Positions 16,909-26,404 of a DNA stretch of 64,000 bases are shown here, in pieces. The translations under genes and the position numbers were made by a program. The notes under the pieces were generated by a model. The model had not been told where the DNA came from. It worked only from the letters and a program-made list of their open reading frames with translations, and did not search any database. Every line of letters begins with the position of its first letter. The first letter of the stretch is position 1. The stretch is from contig JAHREW010000008.1 of the NCBI GenBank assembly GCA_020883125.1, positions 34,794-98,793 of the forward strand. The letters run 5' to 3'. Source of the stretch: Microcoleus sp. CAWBG506 (lineage in GTDB: Bacteria > Cyanobacteriota > Cyanobacteriia > Cyanobacteriales > Microcoleaceae).

Positions 16909-17114
16909 ACTACCTTTGATCCCTAGACTCAAGTCGAGCAGGTTTTCCGGCTATTCTTTATAATCTATTTTTATCTTATTGTGTCACCATTCTTCAGACT
17001 AAACAAGCTAATCTTTGCCACTGAAAGTTCGATCGCCCCCGCCTCGCAGGCCATCTCGCCCAGCGGGCGTGACTGGAAATTGTCGATCGCCTCGCACAGC
17101 AAGACATCCCAAGA

Positions 17115-17873
17115 TCAGGCCATAATTTGTCTAGCGATCCCTTCCACCACCGCAGTTAGGGGATCGTTGGGGTAATGCAAAGCAAAAACTCCCTTACTAG
17201 CCAGCAGCATCATTTTGTCGCTGTGGGGCAGAACTCCTACCACTGGGATCTTGTATATCGTCTCTACTTGCTGCTTCAAATCATCAAAATCCAGGGATTC
17301 TGGGGCTTTATTGATAGTCATCAAGATCTGTGGCACTTCTAATTGTCGGGCCACATCTACCGTCACAGCCGTTCCTTGAAAGTCTTGCTGATCGGGACGC
17401 AGGATCAGCAGCAAAATGTCGGAAATTGTAATACTGAGCAGAGTTTCTTCGTTGAGGCCAGGGTGAGTGTCGATAAATAGGTAATCTAAATCCAGAACCT
17501 CGATCAGCTCTTCAAAACCATCCGTCAGCAATCCTACGTCGTAGCCTTCGCGCAAAACTCGCGCGATTTCCCCTGCTTTAATGCTCGAAGGGATCAGGTA
17601 GAGTTCGCCCTTATTGGCTAATGGTGGCAATAGGGAAGTTACTTTGCAGGCTGTATCGGCGATCGGACATCGACCCCACAGGTAATCATTCAGACAGCGA
17701 TCCATATTGTTTTCAGTGAAACCGAACAATACATGAATCCCAGGGGATTGAATATCGGTGTCTACAATAGCCACCCGATTTCCTTTGCTAGCGATGATAG
17801 ATGCCAGGTTTGCTGTCGTGTTCGATTTGCCAGTTCCACCCCGGTAGGAGTGGACAGAGATGGTTTTGGACAT
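17115..17873 (-). CDS. MinD/ParA-family ATPase
   Basis: 252 aa with the deviant Walker A motif of SIMIBI ATPases, YRGGTGKSNTTANLA, then IVDTDIQSPGIHVLFG (A'), FIDTHPGLNEETL (Walker B) and MTINKAPESLDF. The family forms ATP sandwich dimers that position partners on membranes or nucleoid. It lacks an obvious C-terminal amphipathic MinD helix. It follows the CHASE2 gene by 112 nt in the same direction, which suggests joint action; no parB or minCE gene is near. Confidence 0.85.
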   Translation of the reverse strand: MSKTISVHSYRGGTGKSNTTANLASIIASKGNRVAIVDTDIQSPGIHVLFGFTENNMDRCLNDYLWGRCPIADTACKVTSLLPPLANKGELYLIPSSIKAGEIARVLREGYDVGLLTDGFEELIEVLDLDYLFIDTHPGLNEETLLSITISDILLLILRPDQQDFQGTAVTVDVARQLEVPQILMTINKAPESLDFDDLKQQVETIYKIPVVGVLPHSDKMMLLASKGVFALHYPNDPLTAVVEGIARQIMA

Positions 17874-17985
17874 GGTTTAGTTTGGAGTGTGAGATGAGGA
17901 CGCAAATTACTACTTTCACATCCTGCGCTACCATTCGACCCTTTGACAAGCTATGGCAAAAGGAAGATGGAAGATGCCTGAAGCT

Positions 17986-19848
17986 CTAATAGTCCTGATT
18001 GGTGGGATTTTTGAGCCGATTTTTTGCGGATTTGCGCTGTCGCATTTGTCTGGCTTTGGCTTGCAAATCGCTCAACTCCCCATCGGTTGGAGTTTCCATC
18101 GCCCCGTCAACCAGTGTTTGCTCAACAGTCACAGGGGTTTGGGATTCCTTAGCTGACAAATCGCTCAACTCCGCATCGGTTTGAATTTCGATCGCCCTGT
18201 CAACCAGTGTTTGCTCAACAGTCACAGGGGTTTGGGATTCCTGTTCAGCTTCAGTCAGTGCCCCGCGCTGCTTGTGTTTTTGAGATTTTTGCTTGAAGTG
18301 AGCTAAGTAATCCTGGGGCTGACTTTCAGCGTTTTGAGGTGTCGTCGAAACAGCAGTTATTTTGGGTATTTCTGCGGGTGGAGAAGCAGAAGGAGCAGAG
18401 AGTTCTTTTTTGCTCGCTCTAAGTATATCTTTTTTTTGCTGCAATTCTTTAAAGAACGGAGATTGCGTAATTTCTGCTACTTGCTCATCTTTTTGGGCTT
18501 GGTCTATTTCAATTTTGAAAACTTGTTTTACGCGATCGGTAATTACTTTCCCGTAACCTGATTTATTAAATCTGTCGGCTAATACAATACTGCCACCAGT
18601 GACAACTAAAGCTAAGGCCGGTGTTGCCATCGGCACCCACCCTCCTAACCAAAAAATCCCAAAGCTGGTGATGCAACATACTCCCAGCAGTGCCACAAAG
18701 GTGAGTATCAAGCGCGTAGGGTGAGTTATCCGCCAAGCCAAGGTTCCTCCCACAATTGACCATCCCGAAATCCAGAGGAATTCTAGCCATTCGGGCCAAA
18801 ACCAAAATAAAGGTCGATCGTCTAAAACCGCACTCAAAATTTGGCTAACGACTTGTGCGTGAGTAACTATCCCCGGCATGAATTGGTTTTTATCTTTTCC
18901 CGCACTGTAAGGAGTATAAAAAAAGTCTTTAACAGTTTCTGTGGTGTAACCGATGAGAACTATTTTATCTTTAACCAAGTTCGGGTTAATTTTACCTTCC
19001 AAGACATCTGTTAATTTGACTTGGTTGGCTACTTTACTTCTGGATCTATAGTTAATGAGTATTTGATATCCTCTAAGATCCACATTTTTATATTCTCCGT
19101 CATTTATTTCCAATTTTTTAAACTGCTTTTTACCAAGCCATAAAGATTTGTCTTTCGCGAGTTTTGGGTAAATTTTTTGCGGTTGCAGGTAGCGCAATGC
19201 TAGCTGGAGGTTAAAGGAAAATAAAACTTGGGAATTGTCGTTACAAAGGTGTTTTTCTGTAGTATGATAGTTAGTCTCCATGGCTGGGGGTTTCATAAAT
19301 AATAAAGCCCTGCGCACTAGGCCACCGGAATCTACTCCGAAATCTGCAAATCCAATCCGGTCTTTTGGCATTCCGGGGGGAGGCGGAGTACCGGGACTAT
19401 CCCCAGTACCATCGGTGACTAAACAAACTCCGATCATGCGATCGCTTCTGCGCAAAAATTTAGTTAACTCGTCCCGCCCCTCTCCTTGGGGTACATCTCG
19501 CAGGACATCTAAACCGATGACTCGTGGCTGTAGTTTTTCTAGTTTTTGTAAGATTTCAGTTATTTTGCGATCGGATATGGGCCACTCTTTAAGCCTCTGA
19601 ATGTCTGATTCGGTAATTCCGACAATTAGCAAGCGCGAGTCTGGACTCTCGTCAGGGCGCCACCTCACCATTTGGTCGTAAGCGGCTAACTCTACTGATT
19701 CGAGTATTCCAAGCTGTCTAGCCCCAATTAAAGACAACGTTACGGCTGCGCTAGCTATTAGTACAGACCTCGCAAATGTTACCGAAGGTTTATAAAACTT
19801 ACTCAATGGGGTTGTTACCGATCGAATTTGGTTAAATATATTACTCAT
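17986..19848 (-). CDS. CHASE2 domain membrane protein with repeat-bearing cytoplasmic tail
   Basis: 620 aa. After a first transmembrane helix (about 27-47) comes an extracytoplasmic CHASE2 sensor domain (about 50-345; MVRWRPDESPDSRLLIVGIT, DSGGLVRRALLFM, KDKIVLIGYT, MPGIVTHAQVVSQIL). Three more helices follow (about 350-430). Instead of a kinase, cyclase or CHAT output domain, the C-terminal ~190 residues are charged and apparently disordered, with two 31-residue repeats beginning ESQTPVTVEQTLVD. CHASE2 domains sense unknown ligands. The downstream MinD-like ATPase is a candidate partner. The start MSNIFNQIRSVT is the only good ATG. Confidence 0.85.
   Translation of the reverse strand: MSNIFNQIRSVTTPLSKFYKPSVTFARSVLIASAAVTLSLIGARQLGILESVELAAYDQMVRWRPDESPDSRLLIVGITESDIQRLKEWPISDRKITEILQKLEKLQPRVIGLDVLRDVPQGEGRDELTKFLRRSDRMIGVCLVTDGTGDSPGTPPPPGMPKDRIGFADFGVDSGGLVRRALLFMKPPAMETNYHTTEKHLCNDNSQVLFSFNLQLALRYLQPQKIYPKLAKDKSLWLGKKQFKKLEINDGEYKNVDLRGYQILINYRSRSKVANQVKLTDVLEGKINPNLVKDKIVLIGYTTETVKDFFYTPYSAGKDKNQFMPGIVTHAQVVSQILSAVLDDRPLFWFWPEWLEFLWISGWSIVGGTLAWRITHPTRLILTFVALLGVCCITSFGIFWLGGWVPMATPALALVVTGGSIVLADRFNKSGYGKVITDRVKQVFKIEIDQAQKDEQVAEITQSPFFKELQQKKDILRASKKELSAPSASPPAEIPKITAVSTTPQNAESQPQDYLAHFKQKSQKHKQRGALTEAEQESQTPVTVEQTLVDRAIEIQTDAELSDLSAKESQTPVTVEQTLVDGAMETPTDGELSDLQAKARQMRQRKSAKNRLKNPTNQDY
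18056..18241. repeat. 93-bp tandem duplication inside the CHASE2 gene
   Basis: Two adjacent 93-bp units (18056-18148 and 18149-18241) encode the two 31-residue repeats of the cytoplasmic tail. Their distal halves, around CAGTGTTTGCTCAACAGTCA, are identical, which implies a recent in-frame duplication. Confidence 0.85.
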
Positions 19849-20181
19849 GGTCCCTGAATAAAGGTTTGAGTCGTTTGTGGAGTAGCAGTTTGTAGGCGCT
19901 TGCCTTAACCCTCGACAGTCTCTATCTTAGAACAGTCCGAAGATTCCGCAACTTTGTCAAAATTTTTTACCGTTTTTAGCTTTCAGTCTCCGTAATAATC
20001 CTTACGACTTCGACAACTCGATGTTTGGGCTGCTAAGAATACACTTGCCGATCGCATTAATTAATGCTATGGATATGTCAAGGTTAAAAATGTGTATCTA
20101 CAGCGAGTCTAGTTGCTCAAAAAAAAATCTCGCAAACAGACAATTTCTGTGTTTGCAATATTATACTCAAAGGTACAAAAA
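19849..20181. other. Divergent promoter region between CHASE2 and DUF928 genes
   Basis: About 330 bp serving both the minus-strand CHASE2 operon and the plus-strand DUF928 genes. It is A/T-rich near 20040-20100. I see no clear operator; an upstream in-frame extension of the DUF928 frame (from 20113) covers part of it but looks non-coding. Confidence 0.55.
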
Positions 20182-20919
20182 ATGAAACGTTTTTTACATA
20201 TTGCTACGGTTTCGGTGGCTTTATCTGCGATCGCAGCCACTCTCCCCGCTATACCCACACCAGTGCGGGCCCAATCTCAACCAATTCTTCTGAGTCAGAG
20301 TCTTAACTTCCAGCCTCCCGATGTCACAGCCCCAGCCAACCGACAAGGGGGGACACATCGTGGTAATGGTGAATGTCCGGCGGGCTTATCCATTACTCCT
20401 TTAGTACCCATTAGTAATATTGGTTTAACACTCACAGATTCACCTACATTTTTTGTTTATGTCCCTCAAACTGAGGCCAAAATAGAATTCACATTGCTGA
20501 CAGAAAAGGAAGACGAATTAGTCTACGAAAAAAGCTTCAAAGTTGACAAGCCAGGGATTGTGGGCGTGAAGGTTCCCCCCGGAGACCCAGAAAAGTCTGT
20601 GCAAGTAGGTAAGCGTTATGTCTGGTCATTTTCCATGATTTGTGATGCTCAAGACCGAGCGGCGGATTTAGTAGTAAAAGGCTGGGTAGAACGAGTAGAA
20701 AAAGAAGCCAATATCCAGAACAGTTTAAAAAAAACAGACCCGATGACAAGAGTCAACTTTTACGCCGAAAATGGGATTTGGTATGAGACACTCACGACTC
20801 TTGCCGAACTGCGCCGCCAGAAACCAGCAGATTCAGTTTTGACAGCAGAGTGGAATAAATTGTTGCACTCCCAAGGACTTGATTCCGTAGCCACTCAACC
20901 TCTGGTTGAATCTCTTTAA
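20182..20919 (+). CDS. DUF928 secreted protein, copy 1
   Basis: 245 aa. ATG at 20182 gives a typical Sec signal peptide (KRFLHIATVSVALSAIAATL, cleavage after VRAQ). The mature part begins with a FQPPDVTAPANRQGGTHRG segment, then a beta-sandwich-like domain with SPTFFVYVP, YEKSFKVDKPGIVGVKVPP and VWSFSMICDAQDRAADLVV, and a helical end (NGIWYETLTTLAELRRQKP). DUF928 is found almost only in cyanobacteria, often beside CHASE2 or CHAT proteins; its function is unknown. The next gene is a paralogue. Confidence 0.88.
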   Translation: MKRFLHIATVSVALSAIAATLPAIPTPVRAQSQPILLSQSLNFQPPDVTAPANRQGGTHRGNGECPAGLSITPLVPISNIGLTLTDSPTFFVYVPQTEAKIEFTLLTEKEDELVYEKSFKVDKPGIVGVKVPPGDPEKSVQVGKRYVWSFSMICDAQDRAADLVVKGWVERVEKEANIQNSLKKTDPMTRVNFYAENGIWYETLTTLAELRRQKPADSVLTAEWNKLLHSQGLDSVATQPLVESL

Positions 20920-21031
20920 TTTTTGCTCGATTGTGTCAAGATTGAGATGGTTGTAGTGTTAATCAGAAGTTTCAACTCCTGGTTAACCCTACAAAAATGC
21001 CATACCACACTTCTACAATTTAGTCAAAGTA

Positions 21032-21781
21032 ATGAAAAGTTTTCTGCATCTTACTAATGTTTATACTAGGTCCCTGGCTCTAGGGGCGATATCAGCTATT
21101 ATTTCTAGTCTACCAGCACCATTGCTAGCTGAGTCTACCGCAATGCAACTGAGCCAGAATATTAATTTCCAGCCCCCAGATGTCGAAGCTCCCAACAATC
21201 GCCAAGGTGGAACCCATCGAGGGGATGCGTGTCAAAAAGAATTATCGATTATTCCCTTAATCCCAGACACCAATTTTGGTTTAACCCTAGCAGCCTCGCC
21301 AACATTTTTGGCTTACGTTTCTGGGCCTGGTACTGAAGTGGAGTTTACTTTGCAAACAGAAGATGAAAAAGCAACGGAAATTTACAAAACTACCTTCAAA
21401 GTTGACAAGCCAGGGATTGTTGAGGTAACTATTCCGACTACTGATAATCCTCAGAAAACTCTTCAGGTAGGTCAGCGATATCAGTGGTCCTTTGCGGTGA
21501 TTTGCAACTCACAAGATAGAGCGGGAGATTATTTTGTCAACGGTTCTGTGCAGCGGATTGAACCTCAGCCAAGCCTCAAAACCGATTTAGCGACTCCAGA
21601 CCCGATCGCTAGAGTGAGCGTTTACGCTAAGAATGGGATTTGGTACGAAACAGTAGCTAATCTCGCCCAATTACGCCGTCAGGCTCCTGATGATGCCAAG
21701 CTGACAGCAGAGTGGAGTCAATTATTGCAGTCTCAAAAACTAGATGCAGTGATGAGTCAACCCCTAGTTCAATCTTTCTAA
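21032..21781 (+). CDS. DUF928 secreted protein, copy 2
   Basis: 249 aa paralogue of the preceding gene, 112 nt downstream. The same layout is kept: signal peptide ending LLAES, FQPPDVEAPNNRQGGTHRG, FKVDKPGIVEVTIP, WSFAVICNSQDRAGDYFVNG and NGIWYETVANLAQLRRQAP. Two cysteines are conserved in both copies, consistent with a disulphide in the periplasm. The pair arose by tandem duplication followed by moderate divergence and is probably co-transcribed. Confidence 0.88.
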   Translation: MKSFLHLTNVYTRSLALGAISAIISSLPAPLLAESTAMQLSQNINFQPPDVEAPNNRQGGTHRGDACQKELSIIPLIPDTNFGLTLAASPTFLAYVSGPGTEVEFTLQTEDEKATEIYKTTFKVDKPGIVEVTIPTTDNPQKTLQVGQRYQWSFAVICNSQDRAGDYFVNGSVQRIEPQPSLKTDLATPDPIARVSVYAKNGIWYETVANLAQLRRQAPDDAKLTAEWSQLLQSQKLDAVMSQPLVQSF

Positions 21782-21818
21782 TAATCAATCCTGACAACAC
21801 ACAACTGACAGCTTACTA

Positions 21819-22613
21819 ATGAATAATCAGTTTCCCACAATTCTAGCTCTGGATTTTGACGGCGTGATTTGCGACGGATTAATCGAATATTTTCAAACAG
21901 CTTGGCGCACCTATTGTCAAATCTGGAAGCCAGATCAAACAGCCCCAGATCCCGATTTAGCTTCCAGTTTTTATAGAGTGCGTCCAGCCATTGAAACAGG
22001 TTGGGAAATGCCCCTGCTGATTCGCGCACTGCTGACAGGAATTACGGAACAGCAAATATTGCTAGACTGGCCAAACATTGTACCACATTTGATGTCGGAA
22101 AATGATTTAAAAGCTGCATCAGTTGGGGCTATGTTAGATGGATTGCGGGATAATTGGATTGCCGAAGATTTGCCGGGATGGCTTTCTTTGCACCGTTTTT
22201 ATCCAGGAGTAGCAGAAAGTTTATGCAGATTGCAGGATACTTCGGTCAAAGTGGCAATAGTTACGACAAAGGAAGGTCGCTTTGTGAGAGAACTTTTGCA
22301 GTTAGCAGGTGTACAAATACCGTCCGAATTAATTTATGGCAAGGAATATAACAAGCCAAAACATCAAATTTTGCGGGAATTTTTGGCAGCATCTGGCGAA
22401 AACACTACTATTTGGTTTGTGGAAGACAGGTTGAAAACTTTGCTCTCGGTGAAACAACAGCCTGATTTATCAGATGTGAAGTTATTTTTAGCTGATTGGG
22501 GTTACAATACTTTGGCTGAACGGGAATCAGTAGCTCAAAATCCACCAGTTCAATTGTTGTCTCTATCCCAGTTTGCCGCAGATTTTTCCCATTGGCTCCC
22601 GGAGGAAACATGA
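21819..22613 (+). CDS. HAD-superfamily phosphatase
   Basis: 264 aa. Motif I is LALDFDGVICDGL with the nucleophile and general-acid Asp, motif II is in VAIVTTKEGRF, motif III lysine in YGKEYNKPKHQIL, and motif IV FVEDRLKTLLSV. The cap between motifs I and II is helical (C1 type), like phosphoglycolate phosphatases. Substrate is unassigned. It lies 37 nt behind the DUF928 pair and could be read through from it. Confidence 0.85.
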   Translation: MNNQFPTILALDFDGVICDGLIEYFQTAWRTYCQIWKPDQTAPDPDLASSFYRVRPAIETGWEMPLLIRALLTGITEQQILLDWPNIVPHLMSENDLKAASVGAMLDGLRDNWIAEDLPGWLSLHRFYPGVAESLCRLQDTSVKVAIVTTKEGRFVRELLQLAGVQIPSELIYGKEYNKPKHQILREFLAASGENTTIWFVEDRLKTLLSVKQQPDLSDVKLFLADWGYNTLAERESVAQNPPVQLLSLSQFAADFSHWLPEET

Positions 22614-22636
22614 TGTTATGTAGTAATGAGTAAAAA

Positions 22637-22786
22637 AACTACAACCAACAACCAACAACCAACAACTAACAACCAACAACCAACAACAAATAACAAATAA
22701 CCAATAACAAATAACCAATAACCAATAACCAATAACCAATAACCAATAACAAATAACCAATAACAAATGTTAGATTTAATAAAAGC
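22637..22786. repeat. AACCAACA / AACCAATA tandem low-complexity array
   Basis: About 150 bp of CAACCAA- and CCAATAA-type units, period mostly 7, running into the first bases of the nurA gene leader. Comparable heptamer arrays occur at 34636-34672 and 48971-49110 in this window. Confidence 0.85.
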
Positions 22787-23984
22787 AGCAAAAGCAATGC
22801 AGGGAATGAGCCAACATTTAACTGTGGAGGCTCTGGCGGCTCGCCAGCGTTTAGAAGTGGCTCAGAATTTGTTACAAAAAGCCGCAGCGAGACAGGAAGA
22901 ATTGGTACAATTACAAGAGAGTTGGCGCGATCGCACTTTATTTAATTCTGCCACACCGATCGAGTCCTTGTCCGATCGCACTTATATCCCAACTCCCCCC
23001 ACAGCCCATACAGTCTTTGCAACAGACGGCTCACAAATTTCACCAAACCATCACGAAATAGCCTACTGCTACCTGCTAAACATAGGCACTGTCATGCTCC
23101 ACTACGGGCAAAGTCGCCACCCAGTTTTAAACAGTGTACCAGAAGTTTTTTACAAACCAGAAGACTTATATATTTCCCGACAGTGGGGAATTAGAACAGA
23201 AGAATGGATGGGATATCGGCGGGCAGTTTCCGAAGCCATCTTCCTAGCAGAAATGGGTGAAAATTGGGCGAAAATTAATAACCACAAATTGCCAGCACCA
23301 GCTTTAGCAATGGTAGACGGTTCCCTGATTTATTGGTTTTTAGAACCCTTACCCACCGATGCCCGCGATTTAATTTTGCAGCCCATCTTAGCAGCATGGG
23401 ACAAGTTGCGTTTAGCAGGAATTCCCCTACTAGGATATCTGAGTGCTTCTCGCAGCAGCGACAGCTTATCTTTTTTACGATTTCAAGCTTGCACCCACGA
23501 AGTACCCGACTGCATAACAAATTGCCCCAATGTCGGATTTGCGGCCACACTTTCCTACGCTGAAAAAGCACCTTGTCAAGTATTTGAACCCTTGCGAGAT
23601 GTCATTTTATGGGCCACAATCTTATCACCGGGAGAAAGAAGTCCTTTCTGGAAATCCCAAGCGAGAATTTTAGATTTGTACGGCTTGAATTCTGTCTATT
23701 TTTGTTACGTTCATGTAGGGACAGAAATTGCTAGAATTGAAGTACCGGAATGGGTAGTAGAAGATTCAGCCCAGCTAGATTTAGCCTTGGGAATGATGCT
23801 AGCTCAGGTACGCAAAGGCGGCGGCTATCCAGTCACCTTAGCAGAAGCCCACAATCAAGCTGTGGTGAAAGGAGGAGATAGAGGTCGATTTTTCGCTTTA
23901 TTGGAGCAAGAAATGATTAAAGCAGGTTTACAAAATGTCGGAATTTCTTACAAGGAAACACGAAAACGTGGCAGCATTGCTTGA
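22767..23984 (+). CDS. NurA-domain nuclease
   Basis: 405 aa. The NurA pattern is clear: TVFATDGSQISPNHHEIAYC (first catalytic Asp), a long helical part, AMVDGSLIYWFLEPL (second acidic motif), PLLGYLSASRSSDSL, ILDLYGLNSVYFCYVHVG and ending GGGYPVTLAEAHNQAVVKGG. Archaeal NurA is a 5'-3' nuclease working with the HerA helicase in double-strand-break end resection. No herA homologue is adjacent. The N-terminal 70 residues are a coiled coil. The ATG lies inside a tandem repeat region, with no clear ribosome site. Confidence 0.85.
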   Translation: MLDLIKAAKAMQGMSQHLTVEALAARQRLEVAQNLLQKAAARQEELVQLQESWRDRTLFNSATPIESLSDRTYIPTPPTAHTVFATDGSQISPNHHEIAYCYLLNIGTVMLHYGQSRHPVLNSVPEVFYKPEDLYISRQWGIRTEEWMGYRRAVSEAIFLAEMGENWAKINNHKLPAPALAMVDGSLIYWFLEPLPTDARDLILQPILAAWDKLRLAGIPLLGYLSASRSSDSLSFLRFQACTHEVPDCITNCPNVGFAATLSYAEKAPCQVFEPLRDVILWATILSPGERSPFWKSQARILDLYGLNSVYFCYVHVGTEIARIEVPEWVVEDSAQLDLALGMMLAQVRKGGGYPVTLAEAHNQAVVKGGDRGRFFALLEQEMIKAGLQNVGISYKETRKRGSIA

Positions 23985-24050
23985 AATATACAGATTGTTT
24001 TATAGCCTTAGCAATCCCAACTATAATTAAATAAGAGTTAAAAATGTTAT

Positions 24051-24269
24051 ATGCCCCTAGAATTAATTATTTTAATTGCCTCATTACTTGTATCTTGGTT
24101 AGTATTTAATTGGGCCGTGAAAGTATTGAAGGCTAGCATCGGGACGGCGATTGCTTTGGCCGTAATTGTGCTGACGATGCAGTTAATGTTTGGCATCGGA
24201 CCCAATCAATTATTTCAGTACATAATTCACCTGCCAGAAACGCTTTGGAAAACAATTTCTGGCAAGTAA
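24051..24269 (+). CDS. Small two-helix membrane protein
   Basis: 72 aa with two transmembrane segments (LELIILIASLLVSWLVFNW and IGTAIALAVIVLTMQLMFGI) and a short amphipathic C-terminus (PNQLFQYIIHLPETLWKTIS). It looks like a conserved cyanobacterial small membrane protein; function unknown. It follows nurA by 66 nt in the same direction. Confidence 0.7.
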   Translation: MPLELIILIASLLVSWLVFNWAVKVLKASIGTAIALAVIVLTMQLMFGIGPNQLFQYIIHLPETLWKTISGK

Positions 24270-24379
24270 ATTGAACTGTCTAAGTTGAAAAATGGGCGGT
24301 TAAAACTGCGACTATAAAAACTAAGTCTGTCTAGGCGGACTAAGAAATAAGGGAAGATTTTTGCTGTTTCCTTCCAATA

Positions 24380-26404
24380 TTAACTTCCTAGCATTTGCAA
24401 CTTATACAAGCTGGCATACAACCCTTCTTGTTGCAACAATTCCTCATGGCTACCAGACTCTATTAATTGGCCGCGTTTGAGCACTAAAATGCGATCGACA
24501 TTTCGGATAGTCGAGAGTCGGTGAGCAATAATTATCGCCGTTCTTTCCGCCATCAAACGCTCTAGAGCTTCTTGAATCAAAGATTCTGTACCCACATCCA
24601 AACTAGCAGTTGCTTCATCTAGAACTAAAATACTGGGATTGCGAATAGCCGCACGAGCAAAGGCTAATAACTGCTTTTGTCCCCCAGAAAGATTTGTACC
24701 TCGCTCCCGCAATTGCGTATCATAACCTTGTGGCAATTGTTCAATTAAACCAGCAACATTTGTCTTTTCTGCTGCTGCTTGAATTTCCTCGATCGAGTAA
24801 TTTTCACCCAGACTAATATTGCTTTTCACATCCCCAGCAAATAAAAATCCATCTTGGATGATCACCCCTATGTGTCGCCGCAATTCTGCTTGAGGCAAAT
24901 CCCGAATATCGACATGATTAATTAAAATACGTCCTTTAGTGGGTTCATAAAGGCGACACAATAGACGGATAATCGAACTTTTCCCAGCACCTGTGGGCCC
25001 AACTAATGCTACTTTTTCCCCAGATTTGATTGTGAAATTCAGGTTTTGTAGCACATATTCGTCTTCTTTGTAAGCAAACCACACATTGTCAAATTGGATT
25101 TCTCCCGATTCACCATCCGGCGATTGAAGATTTTTTCCATCATTTGTTAAGAAGGAAGTGGGCGGGGTGACTTGGAATAGACGATATTCCGAAGTGGGCG
25201 GATTTTGAGGATTATCCTCGCTCAATTCTGGCTGGAATGGAGACAAATTATAACCAATTGCGTCTGGATGTCCCGTTATCACCAGCGGTGAATAATATTC
25301 TGTTTTTCCTTGTTTGCTATTCCCTCTTCCTACTTCTGGCTTCTGTTGGATACTTGGATCTTTAATTTCGATGGGTTCGTTGAGAATATCGCTAATCCGT
25401 TCAACAGCAGTAAATCCTGCTTGAATAGCGGTAAATTTTTCTGCAAATTGCCGCAGGGGATCGAAAAGACGCTGAGCAAACAAAATGAATGCAGAGAGAG
25501 TTCCAAAATTAATTGTACCTCCCAGAAGGCTTTTACCGCCCATCCACAAAACTGCTGCGATCGCCACTAAAGCAATCCATTCTAATGTCGCAGATACGGC
25601 TGAGTCGTAAAAGATTGTTTCATCAATTGCCTTAATGTAGCGTTTATTAGTTACACGAAACAATTGTGAATTGAATTTTTCACGACGAAATAGCTGTACT
25701 ACACCAATACCAGTCAAGTTTTCTTGCAGTTGTGCGTTGAGATCGGAAAGTTCTTCTCTAGTCTTGTAATTGGCGATCCGATATTTATACTGAAAATAAA
25801 CTATGAGTGCGGTAATTGGAATCATGATTAATACCAACATTAAAGCTAATTGCCACTGCATGGTAAACATGAATACGGCAATTACTAATATTGAAAATAA
25901 ATCGCTGATAATCCCGATCGCCCCAGAAGAAAAAACTTCCCCCAAAGCCTCGACATCACTGGTGAGACGAGTCATCAGTTTACCTACAGGAGTGCGATCG
26001 AAAAATCTCACTGCTAGGGAAGTGACATGGGCGAACAAATCATTTCTAATATCAGTAGTAATTATTTGCCCTACCTTCGTGACTAAATAGCCTTGAACAG
26101 ATTGCAGTGCCAGCCGAAATGTGATAGTTAGCATCAGCATAACTGCCAGAAGATTTAATCCAGCAGACAAAGGCATTCCCCGCAGAAATTCGTAGGTAGG
26201 TTCAGCTCGAATTAGCGAAATTGCCTGCCCGATCAAGACAGGTTGAACCGCGCCGGATACTGCTAGCGGTACTAATAGGACGATCGAAATAATTAACAAG
26301 CGTTTGCTGCGCCCTGCGTAAGTTGCCAACCTCATGAATAACCGCCAATCTGTTTCGCGGCGGGGTTGGTTTTTGGTATCTGCTACTGGAGAAGAAACAG
26401 TCAT
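24380..26404 (-). CDS. ABC exporter, fused permease-ATPase (MdlB/MsbA-like)
   Basis: 674 aa half-transporter. Residues 20-340 hold six transmembrane helices and the coupling helices of a type IV exporter; residues 430-674 form the ATPase with Walker A GPTGAGKSS, Q-loop IQDGFLFAGDVKSNI, signature NLSGGQKQLLAFARA, Walker B ILVLDEATASLD and H-loop IIIAHRLSTI. Between them is an unusual polar linker of about 90 residues (GRGNSKQGKTEYYSP, SEDNPQNPPTSEYRLF), longer than in the family. Substrate cannot be deduced; a homodimer or a partner elsewhere is needed. Confidence 0.9.
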   Translation of the reverse strand: MTVSSPVADTKNQPRRETDWRLFMRLATYAGRSKRLLIISIVLLVPLAVSGAVQPVLIGQAISLIRAEPTYEFLRGMPLSAGLNLLAVMLMLTITFRLALQSVQGYLVTKVGQIITTDIRNDLFAHVTSLAVRFFDRTPVGKLMTRLTSDVEALGEVFSSGAIGIISDLFSILVIAVFMFTMQWQLALMLVLIMIPITALIVYFQYKYRIANYKTREELSDLNAQLQENLTGIGVVQLFRREKFNSQLFRVTNKRYIKAIDETIFYDSAVSATLEWIALVAIAAVLWMGGKSLLGGTINFGTLSAFILFAQRLFDPLRQFAEKFTAIQAGFTAVERISDILNEPIEIKDPSIQQKPEVGRGNSKQGKTEYYSPLVITGHPDAIGYNLSPFQPELSEDNPQNPPTSEYRLFQVTPPTSFLTNDGKNLQSPDGESGEIQFDNVWFAYKEDEYVLQNLNFTIKSGEKVALVGPTGAGKSSIIRLLCRLYEPTKGRILINHVDIRDLPQAELRRHIGVIIQDGFLFAGDVKSNISLGENYSIEEIQAAAEKTNVAGLIEQLPQGYDTQLRERGTNLSGGQKQLLAFARAAIRNPSILVLDEATASLDVGTESLIQEALERLMAERTAIIIAHRLSTIRNVDRILVLKRGQLIESGSHEELLQQEGLYASLYKLQMLGS

